This document shows, one piece after another, positions 51,793 through 61,843 of a DNA stretch of 64,000 bases. The notes under the pieces are model-generated. The model was not told the origin of the DNA and did not search any database. It saw only the letters and a list, made by a program, of their open reading frames with translations. The stretch comes from Chloroflexota bacterium (GTDB lineage Bacteria > Chloroflexota > Dehalococcoidia > Bin125): positions 50,604 to 114,603 of the forward strand of contig JAPPFB010000025.1 of assembly GCA_028875225.1 (NCBI GenBank), read 5' to 3'. The translations under genes were made by a program, and so were the position numbers. The stretch's first letter is position 1, and every line of letters begins with the position of its first letter.

Positions 51793-52977
51793 GTGCGCGC
51801 GATGGCCGACAACTTCCTCAGCCGGCTGCGTCAGAAGCAGCAGTCCTTCATCCTGTTCACGTTCCTGCGCCGGCCGTACTCGACGCGGGATGCAATCAAC
51901 CGCGCGTTGGTCGTGGCCGCGATCGCGGCGGCAATCGTTGCCCCAATATTCATCGGCGGCCGCGGCGGCGACGCGACCGAGGGCGCCGGCGAGGCGTTCG
52001 CGAGCAGATTGACGGAACTGGAAGAGCTGAGGGAACAGCGTGACCAGGAAGGCGCGTCGGACGAGCTCGATGCGCGGATCGCCGAGCTGGAAGCGGAGAC
52101 GCAGCTCGGCTACATCGAGCGAGATGGCGACGCCTCGGACAAGGGCGCGCTGGCGCCCGATTTCCGCTTGCTTGACCTTGAGGGTCAGCCGCATCGGCTG
52201 TCCGAGATTGACGGCCCGATCGTGCTCAACTTCTGGGCCAGCTGGTGCGAGCCGTGTATCGAGGAGATGCCAGAGTTCGAGATCGTCAACCAGGAGACGG
52301 GCGGACGGGTGACCTTCATCGGAGTCAACGACGGCGAAAGCCTGGAGACGGCGCGTCAGTTCGCCTACGATGTGACCGGGGTCACCTATCTGGTCCTGCT
52401 CGATCCGACCAAGTCGATGACCGACGGGCCGTATCCGTTGGTGGGACGCCCGACGACCTACTTCATCGGATCGGACGGGATCATCAACGAGTTGCGCGTC
52501 GGGATCGTCGCACTTGAGACGTTGCGCGAGTTGGTGGGCGACTTGATTGGCGAGGAAGTGGGCTCCGAAGAGGAGGCGGTGCCGGAAGACTACGGCGAGG
52601 CGACGCTCAACATCCTCGATTCGGCGCGCGCCAACTTCGCGGTCGCGGCGGAGCAGATTCAGCGCTGGCGCGATGATCCGAGCGTGTTCGGCGACCCGGG
52701 CTGGCAGCGCAACATGGAAGCGCAGACGCGAGTCTGGTCGGACCTGCACGAACAGTTCCTGGGGCTGACGCCGCCTCAGCAGTGGGGCGATCTACATGAA
52801 AAGGTCGCCGATGCGCTGGCCCAGATGGCGAATGCGACCGGCCCGCTGGTCCGCGATGCGCTGGCGGCCGAGAACGAGGGCGGTCTGCAAACGGCGATTG
52901 CGCTCTTCGAGAGCTTCCGCGAGATCTTCGCCATCGCCGCCGACAACCTCGGCGGTGTGATAGAAGCGCAGCAGTAG
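51793..52977 (+). CDS. Membrane-anchored TlpA/ResA-like thioredoxin-fold protein with long C-terminal extension
   Basis: TM segment; APDFRLLDLEGQPHRLSEIDGPIVLNFWASWCEPCIEEMPEF (WCEPC active site). Confidence 0.88.
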   Translation: MRAMADNFLSRLRQKQQSFILFTFLRRPYSTRDAINRALVVAAIAAAIVAPIFIGGRGGDATEGAGEAFASRLTELEELREQRDQEGASDELDARIAELEAETQLGYIERDGDASDKGALAPDFRLLDLEGQPHRLSEIDGPIVLNFWASWCEPCIEEMPEFEIVNQETGGRVTFIGVNDGESLETARQFAYDVTGVTYLVLLDPTKSMTDGPYPLVGRPTTYFIGSDGIINELRVGIVALETLRELVGDLIGEEVGSEEEAVPEDYGEATLNILDSARANFAVAAEQIQRWRDDPSVFGDPGWQRNMEAQTRVWSDLHEQFLGLTPPQQWGDLHEKVADALAQMANATGPLVRDALAAENEGGLQTAIALFESFREIFAIAADNLGGVIEAQQ

Positions 52978-53004
52978 GACGAGATCGCACGATCGATTGT
53001 TCTG

Positions 53005-53081
53005 GGGCGATTAGCTCAGGTGGCTAGAGCGTCCGGTTTACACCCGGGAGGTCGGAGGTTCGAGTCCTCCATCGCCCACCA
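53005..53081 (+). tRNA. tRNA-Val (anticodon TAC)
   Basis: GGGCGATTAGCTCAGGTGGCTAGAGCGTCCGGTTTACACCCGGGAGGTCGGAGGTTCGAGTCCTCCATCGCCCACCA. Confidence 0.95.
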
Positions 53082-53111
53082 GCTCTGAACCGCCGCAGAG
53101 GAGCGCAGCCG

Positions 53112-53522
53112 ATGGCGGAGCAGGTGCGATTGTTGTCGGGCGGCAATCCTCAGATTGCGAAGGGCGATGGCGATGAGCCAGTGCAGGCATACATATCTGC
53201 GATGCCCGGCTGGAAGTCCGATATCGGGAGACGTCTGGACGAGTTGATCGAGCGCGTCGTTCCAGGTGTGCGCAAGGCGGTGCGCTGGAACTCGCCCTGG
53301 TACGGAGTCGAGGGACAGGGTTGGTTCGGGAGCACCCATGTGTTCAAGAATCATGTGAAGCTGACATTCCTCAACGGCGCAGCGTTGTCGCCTGAGCCAC
53401 CGGGGTCAGGCAAGGATCCTGACTCGCGCTGGGTCAATATCGTTGAAGGTGAGTTCGACGAAGAGCAGTTAGCAGAATGGGTCCGACAGGCAGCCGCGCT
53501 ACCCGGCTGGGATGGATTCTGA
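53112..53522 (+). CDS. DUF1801-like protein
   Basis: VQAYISAMPGWKSDIGRRLDELIERVVPGVRKAVRWNSPWYGVEGQGWF; FLNGAAL. Confidence 0.75.
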   Translation: MAEQVRLLSGGNPQIAKGDGDEPVQAYISAMPGWKSDIGRRLDELIERVVPGVRKAVRWNSPWYGVEGQGWFGSTHVFKNHVKLTFLNGAALSPEPPGSGKDPDSRWVNIVEGEFDEEQLAEWVRQAAALPGWDGF

Positions 53523-53547
53523 GCCAGAACAGGAACGGAGCAGTCCG

Positions 53548-53967
53548 ATGCGCGTGATGGTGCTGGTCAAGGCGACCGAGGACAGCGAGGCGGGCGTCAT
53601 GCCCACACCTGAGATGTTTGAGGAGATGGGCGACTTCAACGAGCAGCTGGTTGAGGCCGGGATCATGCAGTCCGGCGAAGGGCTGCAGCCGACCGCCGCG
53701 GGTAAGCGCGTCGCGTTTGACGGTGAGTCGCGGACGGTGATCGACGGGCCATTCGGTGTGACCAACGAGCTGGTGGCCGGGTTCTGGATCTGGGAGGTCG
53801 AGAATCTCGAGCAAGCCGTCGAGTGGGTGAAACGCGCGCCGAATCCCATGCCGGGACCGAGCGAGATCGAAATTCGCCCGTTCTACGAGCTGGAGGACTT
53901 CGGCGACGCGATCTCGCCCGAGGAAACAGCGAGGGAGACGGAACTGCGCGAGCGATTGGCGGAGTAG
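53548..53967 (+). CDS. YCII-related domain protein
   Basis: MRVMVLVKATEDSEAGVMPTPEMFEEMGDFNEQLVEAGIMQSGEGLQPTAAGKRVAFDGESRTVIDGPF; EVRPFYE-like end EIEIRPFYELEDF. Confidence 0.9.
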   Translation: MRVMVLVKATEDSEAGVMPTPEMFEEMGDFNEQLVEAGIMQSGEGLQPTAAGKRVAFDGESRTVIDGPFGVTNELVAGFWIWEVENLEQAVEWVKRAPNPMPGPSEIEIRPFYELEDFGDAISPEETARETELRERLAE

Positions 53968-53993
53968 CCTGAACTCGAAGGTAGGCAACAGAC

Positions 53994-54653
53994 ATGAAGC
54001 AACTCGAACCCGACCTCTGGCAAACCTCGCGGCGTGAACTCCTCGACGGCGTGCACTCACACGCGTACCTCCTCACTCGACCGCAGGGCAACCTGTTGAT
54101 CTACAGCCTCGGCGAGGACCAGCAGGATGATCTGGACGCGATCGAGCAACTGGGTGGCGTCGCCATGCAAGTGTTAAGCCACCGCGACGAGACAGGTCCG
54201 GCACTCTGTCAGATTCGCGATCGATTCGCCTCGCGGCTCGGCTACCACCAGGCCGACGACCACGCCATCCGCGGCACGGCTGCAGCAGACCTGTTTGTCG
54301 GCGACGACTGCGCTGATCAGCAGCTCCAGGGAATCGATGTGCTGCACACGCCCGGGCATACGCCGGGCAGCATCTGCCTGCGTTACGAATCACCGCACGG
54401 AAAGTCCTATCTCTTCACAGGCGACACAATCGTCCCAAACTCCGGCGGTTGGGCGACCGGGGTGTATCCGGAGATAGAAGGCGACGCCGGGGCTCTCGTC
54501 GAAAGCCTGTCGCGCCTTCGCGATCAGACCGCCGACCTGATCATCAGCAGCGCATTCGGCGGACAGGACGGCGTCGTCGAAATCACCCCCGACGAATGGC
54601 GCGACGCGGTTGATCAGCGAATCGCGAGTCTCAAGATGCACTTCAACTGCTAA
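53994..54653 (+). CDS. MBL-fold metallo-hydrolase-like protein
   Basis: VLHTPGHTPGSICLRYESPHGKSYLFTGDTIVPNSGGWATGVYPE. Confidence 0.8.
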   Translation: MKQLEPDLWQTSRRELLDGVHSHAYLLTRPQGNLLIYSLGEDQQDDLDAIEQLGGVAMQVLSHRDETGPALCQIRDRFASRLGYHQADDHAIRGTAAADLFVGDDCADQQLQGIDVLHTPGHTPGSICLRYESPHGKSYLFTGDTIVPNSGGWATGVYPEIEGDAGALVESLSRLRDQTADLIISSAFGGQDGVVEITPDEWRDAVDQRIASLKMHFNC

Positions 54654-55065
54654 CAGCGCTGAACGGATTGATGACCTGCAGTCCGGCGTAGTCCTGTTGG
54701 TCGCTGAGATCCTCGGAGTAGACGGCGTCGCAGGCCATGGTTCGCGCGGCGGCAAGAATGGCAGCGTCCCAGTAGGAGATACCGAAGCGCTGACAAATTT
54801 CCGCTGCCTGATGAAACAGTTCCACCGTGACCGGCAGGACAAGAAACCGGTGGGTCAAGGGGGCGAGAAATGCAAGCGCCTCTTGAGCGCTGAGTGGGTG
54901 TGGCCGATTCGGTCGCGTCGCCTGATGGTAGAACTCCTGCAGAACCTGTGTAGACAGAGCCAGATCGTCCCGCTCGAGTAGCAGCTCAGCGATCCGCTGC
55001 TTATCGGCCTCTTCTGGATCCGGGAGGGCCGCATACAGGAGGACGTTCGTATCAACGAACTGCAT
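54643..55065 (-). CDS. PIN-domain toxin (VapC-like)
   Basis: MQFVDTNVLLYAALPDP; STQVLQEFYHQATR; GISYWDAAILAAA; VYSEDLSD. Confidence 0.9.
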   Translation of the reverse strand: MQFVDTNVLLYAALPDPEEADKQRIAELLLERDDLALSTQVLQEFYHQATRPNRPHPLSAQEALAFLAPLTHRFLVLPVTVELFHQAAEICQRFGISYWDAAILAAARTMACDAVYSEDLSDQQDYAGLQVINPFSAVSS

Positions 55066-55070
55066 GACGA

Positions 55071-55343
55071 CTAGATGAACCTGCGGTCATACAACTCGTC
55101 GCGAGGCACGTTGTCCGACATCCGGAAGTTTGGATTGTTCCGCCTGATTTCGTCCCTAACCTCGCGAAGCTTACGCATGCGAAGCTCGTTCGCTGCTTCC
55201 TGTTCTGGGGTCTTCGCAGGCGGCTCCGTGACTTCGCGGAGATACTCAGACAGGAGAGCGGGGATCGTCGTCTTCAGCTCGGCCGCGTGAAGGCATGCCC
55301 GGTAGTATGTCTCGTCATCGACAGAGACGGTGATTTCCTTCAT
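55071..55343 (-). CDS. Antitoxin of the PIN-domain toxin
   Basis: MKEITVSVDDETYYRACLHAAELKTTIPALLSEYLREVTE; immediately upstream of the PIN gene on the same strand. Confidence 0.8.
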   Translation of the reverse strand: MKEITVSVDDETYYRACLHAAELKTTIPALLSEYLREVTEPPAKTPEQEAANELRMRKLREVRDEIRRNNPNFRMSDNVPRDELYDRRFI

Positions 55344-55497
55344 GGCCGATGCTCCATGCTCCTGCGGCAGACTCGCTGCGTTCCACAGTATCGCAGTGGC
55401 AGCATGGTCGACGGGTCAGACCGTGGTCCTGGCGTTGACCTGCTGAGAGTGGCTGCGTAGCCTCTGAGTAGCTGCGTCCGGTGGAGGGAGCGATCCG

Positions 55498-57177
55498 ATG
55501 ACCTCAGAACTCCAGGAGTGGTTGGACGGTCCTTACGCCAAGGCGACCGGCCGATTTCCCGAGCGTCGCGAGGAGTTTCGGCGCTCATCCGGCGAGCCGC
55601 TCGACCCGATCTACGTGAACGGCGACAACGGCGAGGCGGGCCCGATGCCGGGCGAGTATCCCTACACGCGCGGGATCCAGCCGACGATGTATCGCGGCCG
55701 GCTCTGGACGATGCGCCAGTACGCGGGCCAGGAAGACGCTGAAGCCTCGAATCGCCGGTACCGATTTCTGCTCGATCAGGGACAGACGGGACTCTCGGTC
55801 GCCTTCGACCTGCCGACGCAAATCGGCTACGACTCGGACGCGTCGATGTCTGAGGGCGAAGTGGGCAAGGTCGGCGTGGCAATCGATTCGATTGACGACA
55901 TGCGGACGCTGTTCGACCAGATCCCCCTGGACCGGGTCACGACGTCGATGACGATTAACTCGACGGCCAACATCTTGCTCTCTCTCTACGCGGCCGTGGC
56001 CGAAGAACAGGGCGTGGGCCGCGACCAGATTGGCGGCACGGTCCAGAACGACATTCTCAAGGAGTACATCGCCCGCGGGACGTACATCTATCCACCCAAG
56101 CCGTCGATGCGATTGATCACCGACAGCTTCGACTACTGCACACGTGAGGTACCGCGCTGGAACACGATCTCGATTTCCGGCTATCACATGCGCGAAGCGG
56201 GCTGCACGGCGGCGCAGGAGATTGGGTTCACGCTGGCCAATGCGATCGCGTACGTCGAGGCGGCGCTGGAGCAGGGTCTGGCCTTCGACAGTTTCGGCCC
56301 GAGGCTCTCGTTCTTCTTTGCCTGTCACAGCAACTTCCTCGAGGAGATCGGCAAATTCCGCGCCGCGCGTCGGCTCTGGGCGAGCATCGCCCGGGACCGC
56401 TTCGGCTCCGAGAATCAGCGAGCCCAGATGCTGCGCTTCCACACGCAGACCGGCGGCGTGACGCTGACCGCGCAACAGCCGGACAACAATGTGATCAGAA
56501 CCACGCTGCAGGCGTTGGCGGCCGTGCTGGGCGGGACGCAGTCGCTGCACACCAACTCGCTTGACGAAGCGCTCGGTCTGCCGTCCGAGCACGCGGTCGA
56601 GATCGCGCTACGCACACAGCAGGTGATCGGCTACGAGTCGGGCGTCGCCGATGTGATCGACCCGCTCGGCGGTTCCTACTACATCGAACAGACCACCGAT
56701 GCCCTGGAGGAGGAAGCGCGCAACTACATCGAGCAGATTGATGCGCTCGGCGGAGCGGTATCGGCAATCGAGCAGGGCTACCAGCAAGCCGAGATCCTTG
56801 AAGCCGCGTCCGGATTCCAACGAGAAGTCGAAACCGAGGCCGAAGCGGCGCGCGAAGGCGATCGGACCGCGGGCAAGCGCGGCCGCGTGATCGTGGGAGT
56901 AAATCGCTTCGAGACCGACGAGGATTCCGATGTCGAGATTGTGCGGGTCGACCCGACCGTGCGCCAGCGGCAGATCGAGAAGCTGGAGCGGCTGCGTGAT
57001 CGGCGCGATCCGACTGCGGTGTCGGCCGCCCTGGACGCGATCCAGCAAGCCGCGGCCACAGATGAGAACCTGGTTCCGCTCATGCTTGACGCCGTCAAGC
57101 AGTCGGCCACGCTGGGGGAAATCTCCGATTCGCTGCGACAGGTCTGGGGCGAGTACCGCGAACGGATCGTCGTGTAG
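55498..57177 (+). CDS. Methylmalonyl-CoA mutase, catalytic (large) subunit
   Basis: [115 protein letters not shown]. Confidence 0.96.
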   Translation: MTSELQEWLDGPYAKATGRFPERREEFRRSSGEPLDPIYVNGDNGEAGPMPGEYPYTRGIQPTMYRGRLWTMRQYAGQEDAEASNRRYRFLLDQGQTGLSVAFDLPTQIGYDSDASMSEGEVGKVGVAIDSIDDMRTLFDQIPLDRVTTSMTINSTANILLSLYAAVAEEQGVGRDQIGGTVQNDILKEYIARGTYIYPPKPSMRLITDSFDYCTREVPRWNTISISGYHMREAGCTAAQEIGFTLANAIAYVEAALEQGLAFDSFGPRLSFFFACHSNFLEEIGKFRAARRLWASIARDRFGSENQRAQMLRFHTQTGGVTLTAQQPDNNVIRTTLQALAAVLGGTQSLHTNSLDEALGLPSEHAVEIALRTQQVIGYESGVADVIDPLGGSYYIEQTTDALEEEARNYIEQIDALGGAVSAIEQGYQQAEILEAASGFQREVETEAEAAREGDRTAGKRGRVIVGVNRFETDEDSDVEIVRVDPTVRQRQIEKLERLRDRRDPTAVSAALDAIQQAAATDENLVPLMLDAVKQSATLGEISDSLRQVWGEYRERIVV

Positions 57178-57196
57178 GGCGAGCAGGGACTGAGAC

Positions 57197-57736
57197 GTGC
57201 CATTCGGAAGAAGAGCGGGAGGCCGTGACGCAACCGGCTCGGCGGGCGGTCAGTCCGAGCATGACTGGTCCGACGCGCAACGGTTGCGCTACTGGTGGCA
57301 GGCCGAACGTGATTTGCTGCTCAAGACGCTGTCGGCAGTGCCCGAGGACCAGACCGACCAGCCGCTGTCCGAAGGCGGCTGGTCGCCGACGGGGATAGCC
57401 GCCCATCGGCTGTTCTGGGAGGCGGAAGAACGGGCCGCGATCGAGGAACACCTCGGCGGCGCCTTTCCGTCCCTGCTCGATTTCCCGACGCGACGAATCG
57501 ATTCGACCAATGCCGCGGCGGTGGCCTCGCTGGGCGACCGGCGGCTGTCGGCGCTGGTTCGGGCGTTGCAGGATCTGCGTGGCCGCACGGTTACGCTGGT
57601 GGAGCGCATCCCCGATGCCGATCTGAACAGCCAGGGCAACCCGGCTCGGATCCTGCTGGGAGTCGCGTTGGAACACGATCGCGAACACCGGCGGGAGATG
57701 GAAGCGAAGTTCGGTCCGACCTCACCAGACGAATAA
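57197..57736 (+). CDS. DinB-like four-helix protein
   Basis: LRYWWQAERDLLLKTLSAVPEDQTDQPLSEGGWSPTGIAAHRLFWEAEE; HDREHRREMEAKFG. Confidence 0.65.
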   Translation: MPFGRRAGGRDATGSAGGQSEHDWSDAQRLRYWWQAERDLLLKTLSAVPEDQTDQPLSEGGWSPTGIAAHRLFWEAEERAAIEEHLGGAFPSLLDFPTRRIDSTNAAAVASLGDRRLSALVRALQDLRGRTVTLVERIPDADLNSQGNPARILLGVALEHDREHRREMEAKFGPTSPDE

Positions 57737-57775
57737 CCCACCATTGAGCGAGATGGTGAGCGAGATGGGAACACG

Positions 57776-58591
57776 ATGGCACTGACACGCATTCACCACA
57801 TTGGGATCGCCGTGCACGACGCAGACCAGACCGCCGAAGTCTGGCGCGACACCTTCGGTCTGGAGACGGCGCTGGACACGGAACTCGAGTCGCAGGGCGT
57901 GCGCGGAGTCATCTTCCCGCTCGACAATTGCGAAATCGAACTGCTGCAGCCGACTCGTCCTGACACCGGAATCTCCAGGTACCTCGAAACCAATGGCGAG
58001 GGGTTTCACCACATCTGCTTCGAGTCGACTGACGTTGCCAGCGACCTGATCGCGGCCAGGGACACCGGGATGCAGATGATCGACGAGGAGCCGCGGGTCG
58101 GGCTGACGGGGATGATTGGCTTCATTCATCCGCGCTCGAACCATGGGGTGCTGATCGAGTACGCGCAGCCGCCCGATGACGCGCCACAGCACGCCGGGCC
58201 GACGTCTGGGCCCGGCCCGCACGCGCTGCATCACATGACCGTCGCGGTGAATGAGGTGGCGCCGGTCACGGAGGCGTGGACCGAGCGCTACGGTCTGGTC
58301 GGGCGCGAGCCATTCAGAGCCGAGGCGTTGGGGCTGGAAGGACAGTTCCTGGATATCGGACCGACGGCGATCGAGCTCGTCCGACCGCTGCCGGGCAGCG
58401 GCGGACCGTTGCCGCGCAAGCTCGACACCTCGGGCGAGGGCATGTTCATGCTCGCCCTGACGGTTCGCGACGCCGAGGCGTCGGTCGCGCACCTGCGCGG
58501 CGAGGGCTGGACCGTAACCGATGCCAACGCCGGCGCGTTCATTTCGCCCAAACACACTTATGGCGCGCGATTGCGCCTGTCCGAGGCATAA
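57776..58591 (+). CDS. Methylmalonyl-CoA epimerase-like protein with a second C-terminal VOC module
   Basis: IHHIGIAVHDADQTAEVWRDTFGLE...EGFHHICFESTDV then second module LHHMTVAVNEVAPVTEAWTERYGL. Confidence 0.82.
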   Translation: MALTRIHHIGIAVHDADQTAEVWRDTFGLETALDTELESQGVRGVIFPLDNCEIELLQPTRPDTGISRYLETNGEGFHHICFESTDVASDLIAARDTGMQMIDEEPRVGLTGMIGFIHPRSNHGVLIEYAQPPDDAPQHAGPTSGPGPHALHHMTVAVNEVAPVTEAWTERYGLVGREPFRAEALGLEGQFLDIGPTAIELVRPLPGSGGPLPRKLDTSGEGMFMLALTVRDAEASVAHLRGEGWTVTDANAGAFISPKHTYGARLRLSEA

Positions 58592-58621
58592 ACTGATTGA
58601 TGCTGACTGAAAGCTGAGATC

Positions 58622-59053
58622 ATGAGCGACACCTCCACAGTGACGGACCAGATTCGAGTGCTGGTGGCGAAGCCGGGACTCGATGGACATGACCGGGGCG
58701 CGAAGATTGTGGCACGGGCCCTGCGCGACGCCGGCATGGAAGTGATCTACACGGGGATTCGACAGACCCCGGACATGATCGCCGAGGCGGCGCTCCAGGA
58801 AGACGTACACGTGGTGGCGCTCTCGGTGCTCTCGGGAGCTCACCTCGAGCTGTTCCCCCGCGTGGTCAACGCCTGCCGTGAACGGGGCATCACGCCCGAG
58901 AACACGCTCTTCCTCGGCGGCGGGATTATTCCCGACGAGGACGCAGACACACTCAAGGAAACAGGATTCTCCGCCGTATTCGGCCCGGGCGCGCATACCG
59001 GCGACATCGCCGAGTACGTCCGTGCGCACGTTCCCGAGCTCGATCGTTCGTGA
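58622..59053 (+). CDS. Methylmalonyl-CoA mutase, cobalamin-binding small subunit
   Basis: [65 protein letters not shown] (DxHxxG). Confidence 0.96.
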   Translation: MSDTSTVTDQIRVLVAKPGLDGHDRGAKIVARALRDAGMEVIYTGIRQTPDMIAEAALQEDVHVVALSVLSGAHLELFPRVVNACRERGITPENTLFLGGGIIPDEDADTLKETGFSAVFGPGAHTGDIAEYVRAHVPELDRS

Positions 59054-60027
59054 CGACTGAGACGGCTCCCAGTTCGGACACACAACTTTCCGGCCGTCTG
59101 GCTGAGCTTGAACAACGCCTGTTGGCCAAGGATCGACGCGCGCTGGCGCGGGTCCTGAGCTGGGTCGAGAGCGGCGATCAACGCGGACGCGACATGCTTC
59201 GCGCGTTGTACCCGCGCAGCGGGCGGGCCCGGACGATTGGCCTGACCGGATCGCCCGGCGCCGGCAAGAGCACGGTGACCAACGAGTTGGCCAAGGCGTT
59301 CCGACAACGCGGCCAGAGCGTCGGCATCGTCGCCATCGATCCCTCCTCGCCGTACACGATGGGCGCCATCCTCGGCGACCGCGTGCGGATGACGGAGTTG
59401 TACTCCGATTCGGACGTGTTCATTCGATCGCTTGCTTCGCGCGGCGCGCTCGGCGGCCTCTCGGCCGCCACGCAGGACGTAGTCCACGTCCTCGACGCCT
59501 ACGGCAAGGATGTGATCCTGATCGAGACCGTCGGCGCCGGGCAGGACGAAGTCGATATCGCCGGCGCGGCGCAGACGACGATCCTGGTCAACACGCCCAA
59601 TATGGGCGACGAGGTACAGACGCTGAAGGCCGGGATCATGGAGATTGCCGATGTGCTCGCCGTGAACAAGTCGGACTTGCCTGGCGCCGACCGGATGGTC
59701 TCAGCGCTCAAGGCGCTGCTCTCGCTCAATCCCGACCGCGGCTGGGATCCGCCCGTCGTCAGAGTCGTGGCCACGCAGGGCGAAGGCACCGAAAAACTGG
59801 TCGATGCCTGCGACGCCCACTTTGAAGAACTGCAATCGTCGGGTCGACTCGAAGTCGCCGAGATTGAGCGGGCGCGACAACAGATCACGGCGCTCGCGCG
59901 CGCCAATGTGCTGAACCAGTTGCACACGGCAGACGGCGAGGAGCGACTGACCATGCTGGCCAACGAGGTCGCCTCCCGTGCGTCCGATCCTCACTCCGCC
60001 GCTGCCGCCTGGCTTGCCGGATCATGA
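59050..60027 (+). CDS. meaB: Methylmalonyl-CoA mutase-associated GTPase MeaB
   Basis: [75 protein letters not shown]. Confidence 0.95.
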   Translation: MTTETAPSSDTQLSGRLAELEQRLLAKDRRALARVLSWVESGDQRGRDMLRALYPRSGRARTIGLTGSPGAGKSTVTNELAKAFRQRGQSVGIVAIDPSSPYTMGAILGDRVRMTELYSDSDVFIRSLASRGALGGLSAATQDVVHVLDAYGKDVILIETVGAGQDEVDIAGAAQTTILVNTPNMGDEVQTLKAGIMEIADVLAVNKSDLPGADRMVSALKALLSLNPDRGWDPPVVRVVATQGEGTEKLVDACDAHFEELQSSGRLEVAEIERARQQITALARANVLNQLHTADGEERLTMLANEVASRASDPHSAAAAWLAGS

Positions 60028-60701
60028 GCCGGTCTGACGCTGTCCAGCGGATTCACATCCGTTTCGCCGCCGAAGGGCCACTCAAGTACGTCTCCCATCT
60101 CGACCTGATGCGGGTTTGGGAGCGGGTCTTCAAGCGAGCTGGACTGCCGTTGGCCACCTCGCACGGCTTCTCGCCGCGTCCGAAGATCGCGCTCGCCGCG
60201 CCGCTGGCGGTCGGGGTGACGTCGGAGGCTGAGTTGCTCGATGTGTTGTTGACTGAACGTGTCGACCCAGCCGAGGCGATGCGTCTTCTCTCAAGCGAGT
60301 TGACGCCTGGCCTGCGAGTCCTCGAACTGCGCGAGGGTCCGCTGAAGCAGGCGTCGCTTCAATCAATGCTTCGCGCCGCCTGTTATGTCGTGGAGATTCA
60401 CGATGCTCGCGGTCCCGACGAATGGCAGGCGGCGATCGATCAGCTGCTGGCCAGGGATGAGATCGCGTGGAGCCATCAACGCGGCAAGGAGACTAAATCG
60501 TACGATCTCCGACCGCTGATACTGGAGCTCAGTGTGCTCGACGTTGTCGATGGCGTCGCGACCCTGTCGATGCGGTTGCGGAACGACGAGCGTGGGGCAG
60601 GACGGCCGGAGCAGGTCATGTTGGCGCTTGGCGCCGCCGAGGAACCAACCCGGATTCATCGCACCGCAATTGAGCTGACCGGAGAGCCGGTGACGGCATG
60701 A
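60024..60701 (+). CDS. DUF2344/TIGR03936-type protein
   Basis: RIHIRFAAEGPLKYVSHLDLMRVWERVFKRAGLPLATSHGFSPRPKIALAAPLAVGVTSEAELLDVLL. Confidence 0.88.
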   Translation: MSRSDAVQRIHIRFAAEGPLKYVSHLDLMRVWERVFKRAGLPLATSHGFSPRPKIALAAPLAVGVTSEAELLDVLLTERVDPAEAMRLLSSELTPGLRVLELREGPLKQASLQSMLRAACYVVEIHDARGPDEWQAAIDQLLARDEIAWSHQRGKETKSYDLRPLILELSVLDVVDGVATLSMRLRNDERGAGRPEQVMLALGAAEEPTRIHRTAIELTGEPVTA

Positions 60702-61312
60702 ACCGGATCATCATCCTGCGCCACGTCGAGTCGGAGGCGAACCGCGCCGGAGTCGGTCTCGGGAGAACGGATTCTCCGCCGACCGAGCTGGGACTTGAGC
60801 AACTGCGATTGACGGTCAATGCGCTCCGGGACGAACCGATCACGCGAGTCTTGACCAGCCCCTTGTCCAGAGCGCGCCAGCTCGCAGACGCCATCGGCGA
60901 GACGCACGGCGTCGAGGCGAGCGCCAGCGACGGCCTGATTGAGCTGGATGTCGGCGAACTCGAAGGGCTCGAATGGCCCATTGTGCGCAGGCGCTTTGCC
61001 GAGTTCCTGGGCCAGTGGCGCGGCGACGAGTCTGTCACTGCACCGATGCCGGGCGGGGAATCGCTGATGGACGTCCTCGAGCGCGCGCGGCCACTCTTCG
61101 ATCAGTTGGTCGCGGATCCGTCCGAGGGCACGGGGCTGATCGTGACGCACAACTTCGTCGTCAAGATGTTGGTCGTCCATGCCCTGCAGATGTCGCCGAG
61201 CGAGTGGCGACGAATCGATACGGGCCTGGCCGGGATCACGACGTTTCGGATCGCCGATGGCGTGCCGGCGGTGGTCCGCTTAAACGATCGCCACCATCTC
61301 AACGGCCTCTAA
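60698..61312 (+). CDS. Histidine phosphatase family protein
   Basis: IIILRHVESEANRAGVGLGRTDSPPTELG; LTSPLSRARQLADAI; IVTHNFVVKMLV. Confidence 0.85.
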   Translation: MNRIIILRHVESEANRAGVGLGRTDSPPTELGLEQLRLTVNALRDEPITRVLTSPLSRARQLADAIGETHGVEASASDGLIELDVGELEGLEWPIVRRRFAEFLGQWRGDESVTAPMPGGESLMDVLERARPLFDQLVADPSEGTGLIVTHNFVVKMLVVHALQMSPSEWRRIDTGLAGITTFRIADGVPAVVRLNDRHHLNGL

Positions 61313-61363
61313 CCGTCACGATTCGTTGTAGAGTGCCATCGGCGGCGGTGCAGACCGCAGACC

Positions 61364-61822
61364 ATGGCCGACATGCCGGTCGAGCGCACAGTCGAGATCG
61401 TCACCGACACGGCGATCATCCCCGCTCCCGAAGGGCAGCGGCAGTCCAGGCGACCGAGCCAGACGGCAGTCCTGCCGTGGGTGCTGCGGCGGGTCGCATT
61501 CGTCGGTTCGTTGCTGCTGGTTGGATTTGTCGTATTCAGCGGCGTTGAGGGCCTGCTCCAGGCGAATAGTCTTGATGATCGAATCATCGAGACCCGCGCC
61601 GAGATTGAGCAACTCCGCCGTGACACCCAACAACTGGCCGCGCTCGTCGCCTGGCTGGATTCTGATGCCTACATCGAACGGATCGCCCGCGAGGACCTCG
61701 GCATGGTGCGTCCGGGCGAGGAATCGTTCGCCGTCCACTCGCCGGGACGTGGCGATCTCGAGATCACTCGCTCGCCTTGGTGGGCCAACCTGTTGCCGGA
61801 CGAGGTTCAGGACCTGGAGTAG
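61364..61822 (+). CDS. Septum formation initiator (FtsB/DivIC-like) protein
   Basis: One TM, coiled coil IIETRAEIEQLRRDTQQLAALVAWLDSDAYIERIAREDLGMVRPGEESFAV. Confidence 0.85.
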   Translation: MADMPVERTVEIVTDTAIIPAPEGQRQSRRPSQTAVLPWVLRRVAFVGSLLLVGFVVFSGVEGLLQANSLDDRIIETRAEIEQLRRDTQQLAALVAWLDSDAYIERIAREDLGMVRPGEESFAVHSPGRGDLEITRSPWWANLLPDEVQDLE

Positions 61823-61843
61823 CTCCGGCAGCGAGGGTTCGCC

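Noticed and set aside
57722-59083. 453-aa minus-strand ORF
   Set aside because: Antisense to the epimerase and the B12-binding mutase subunit
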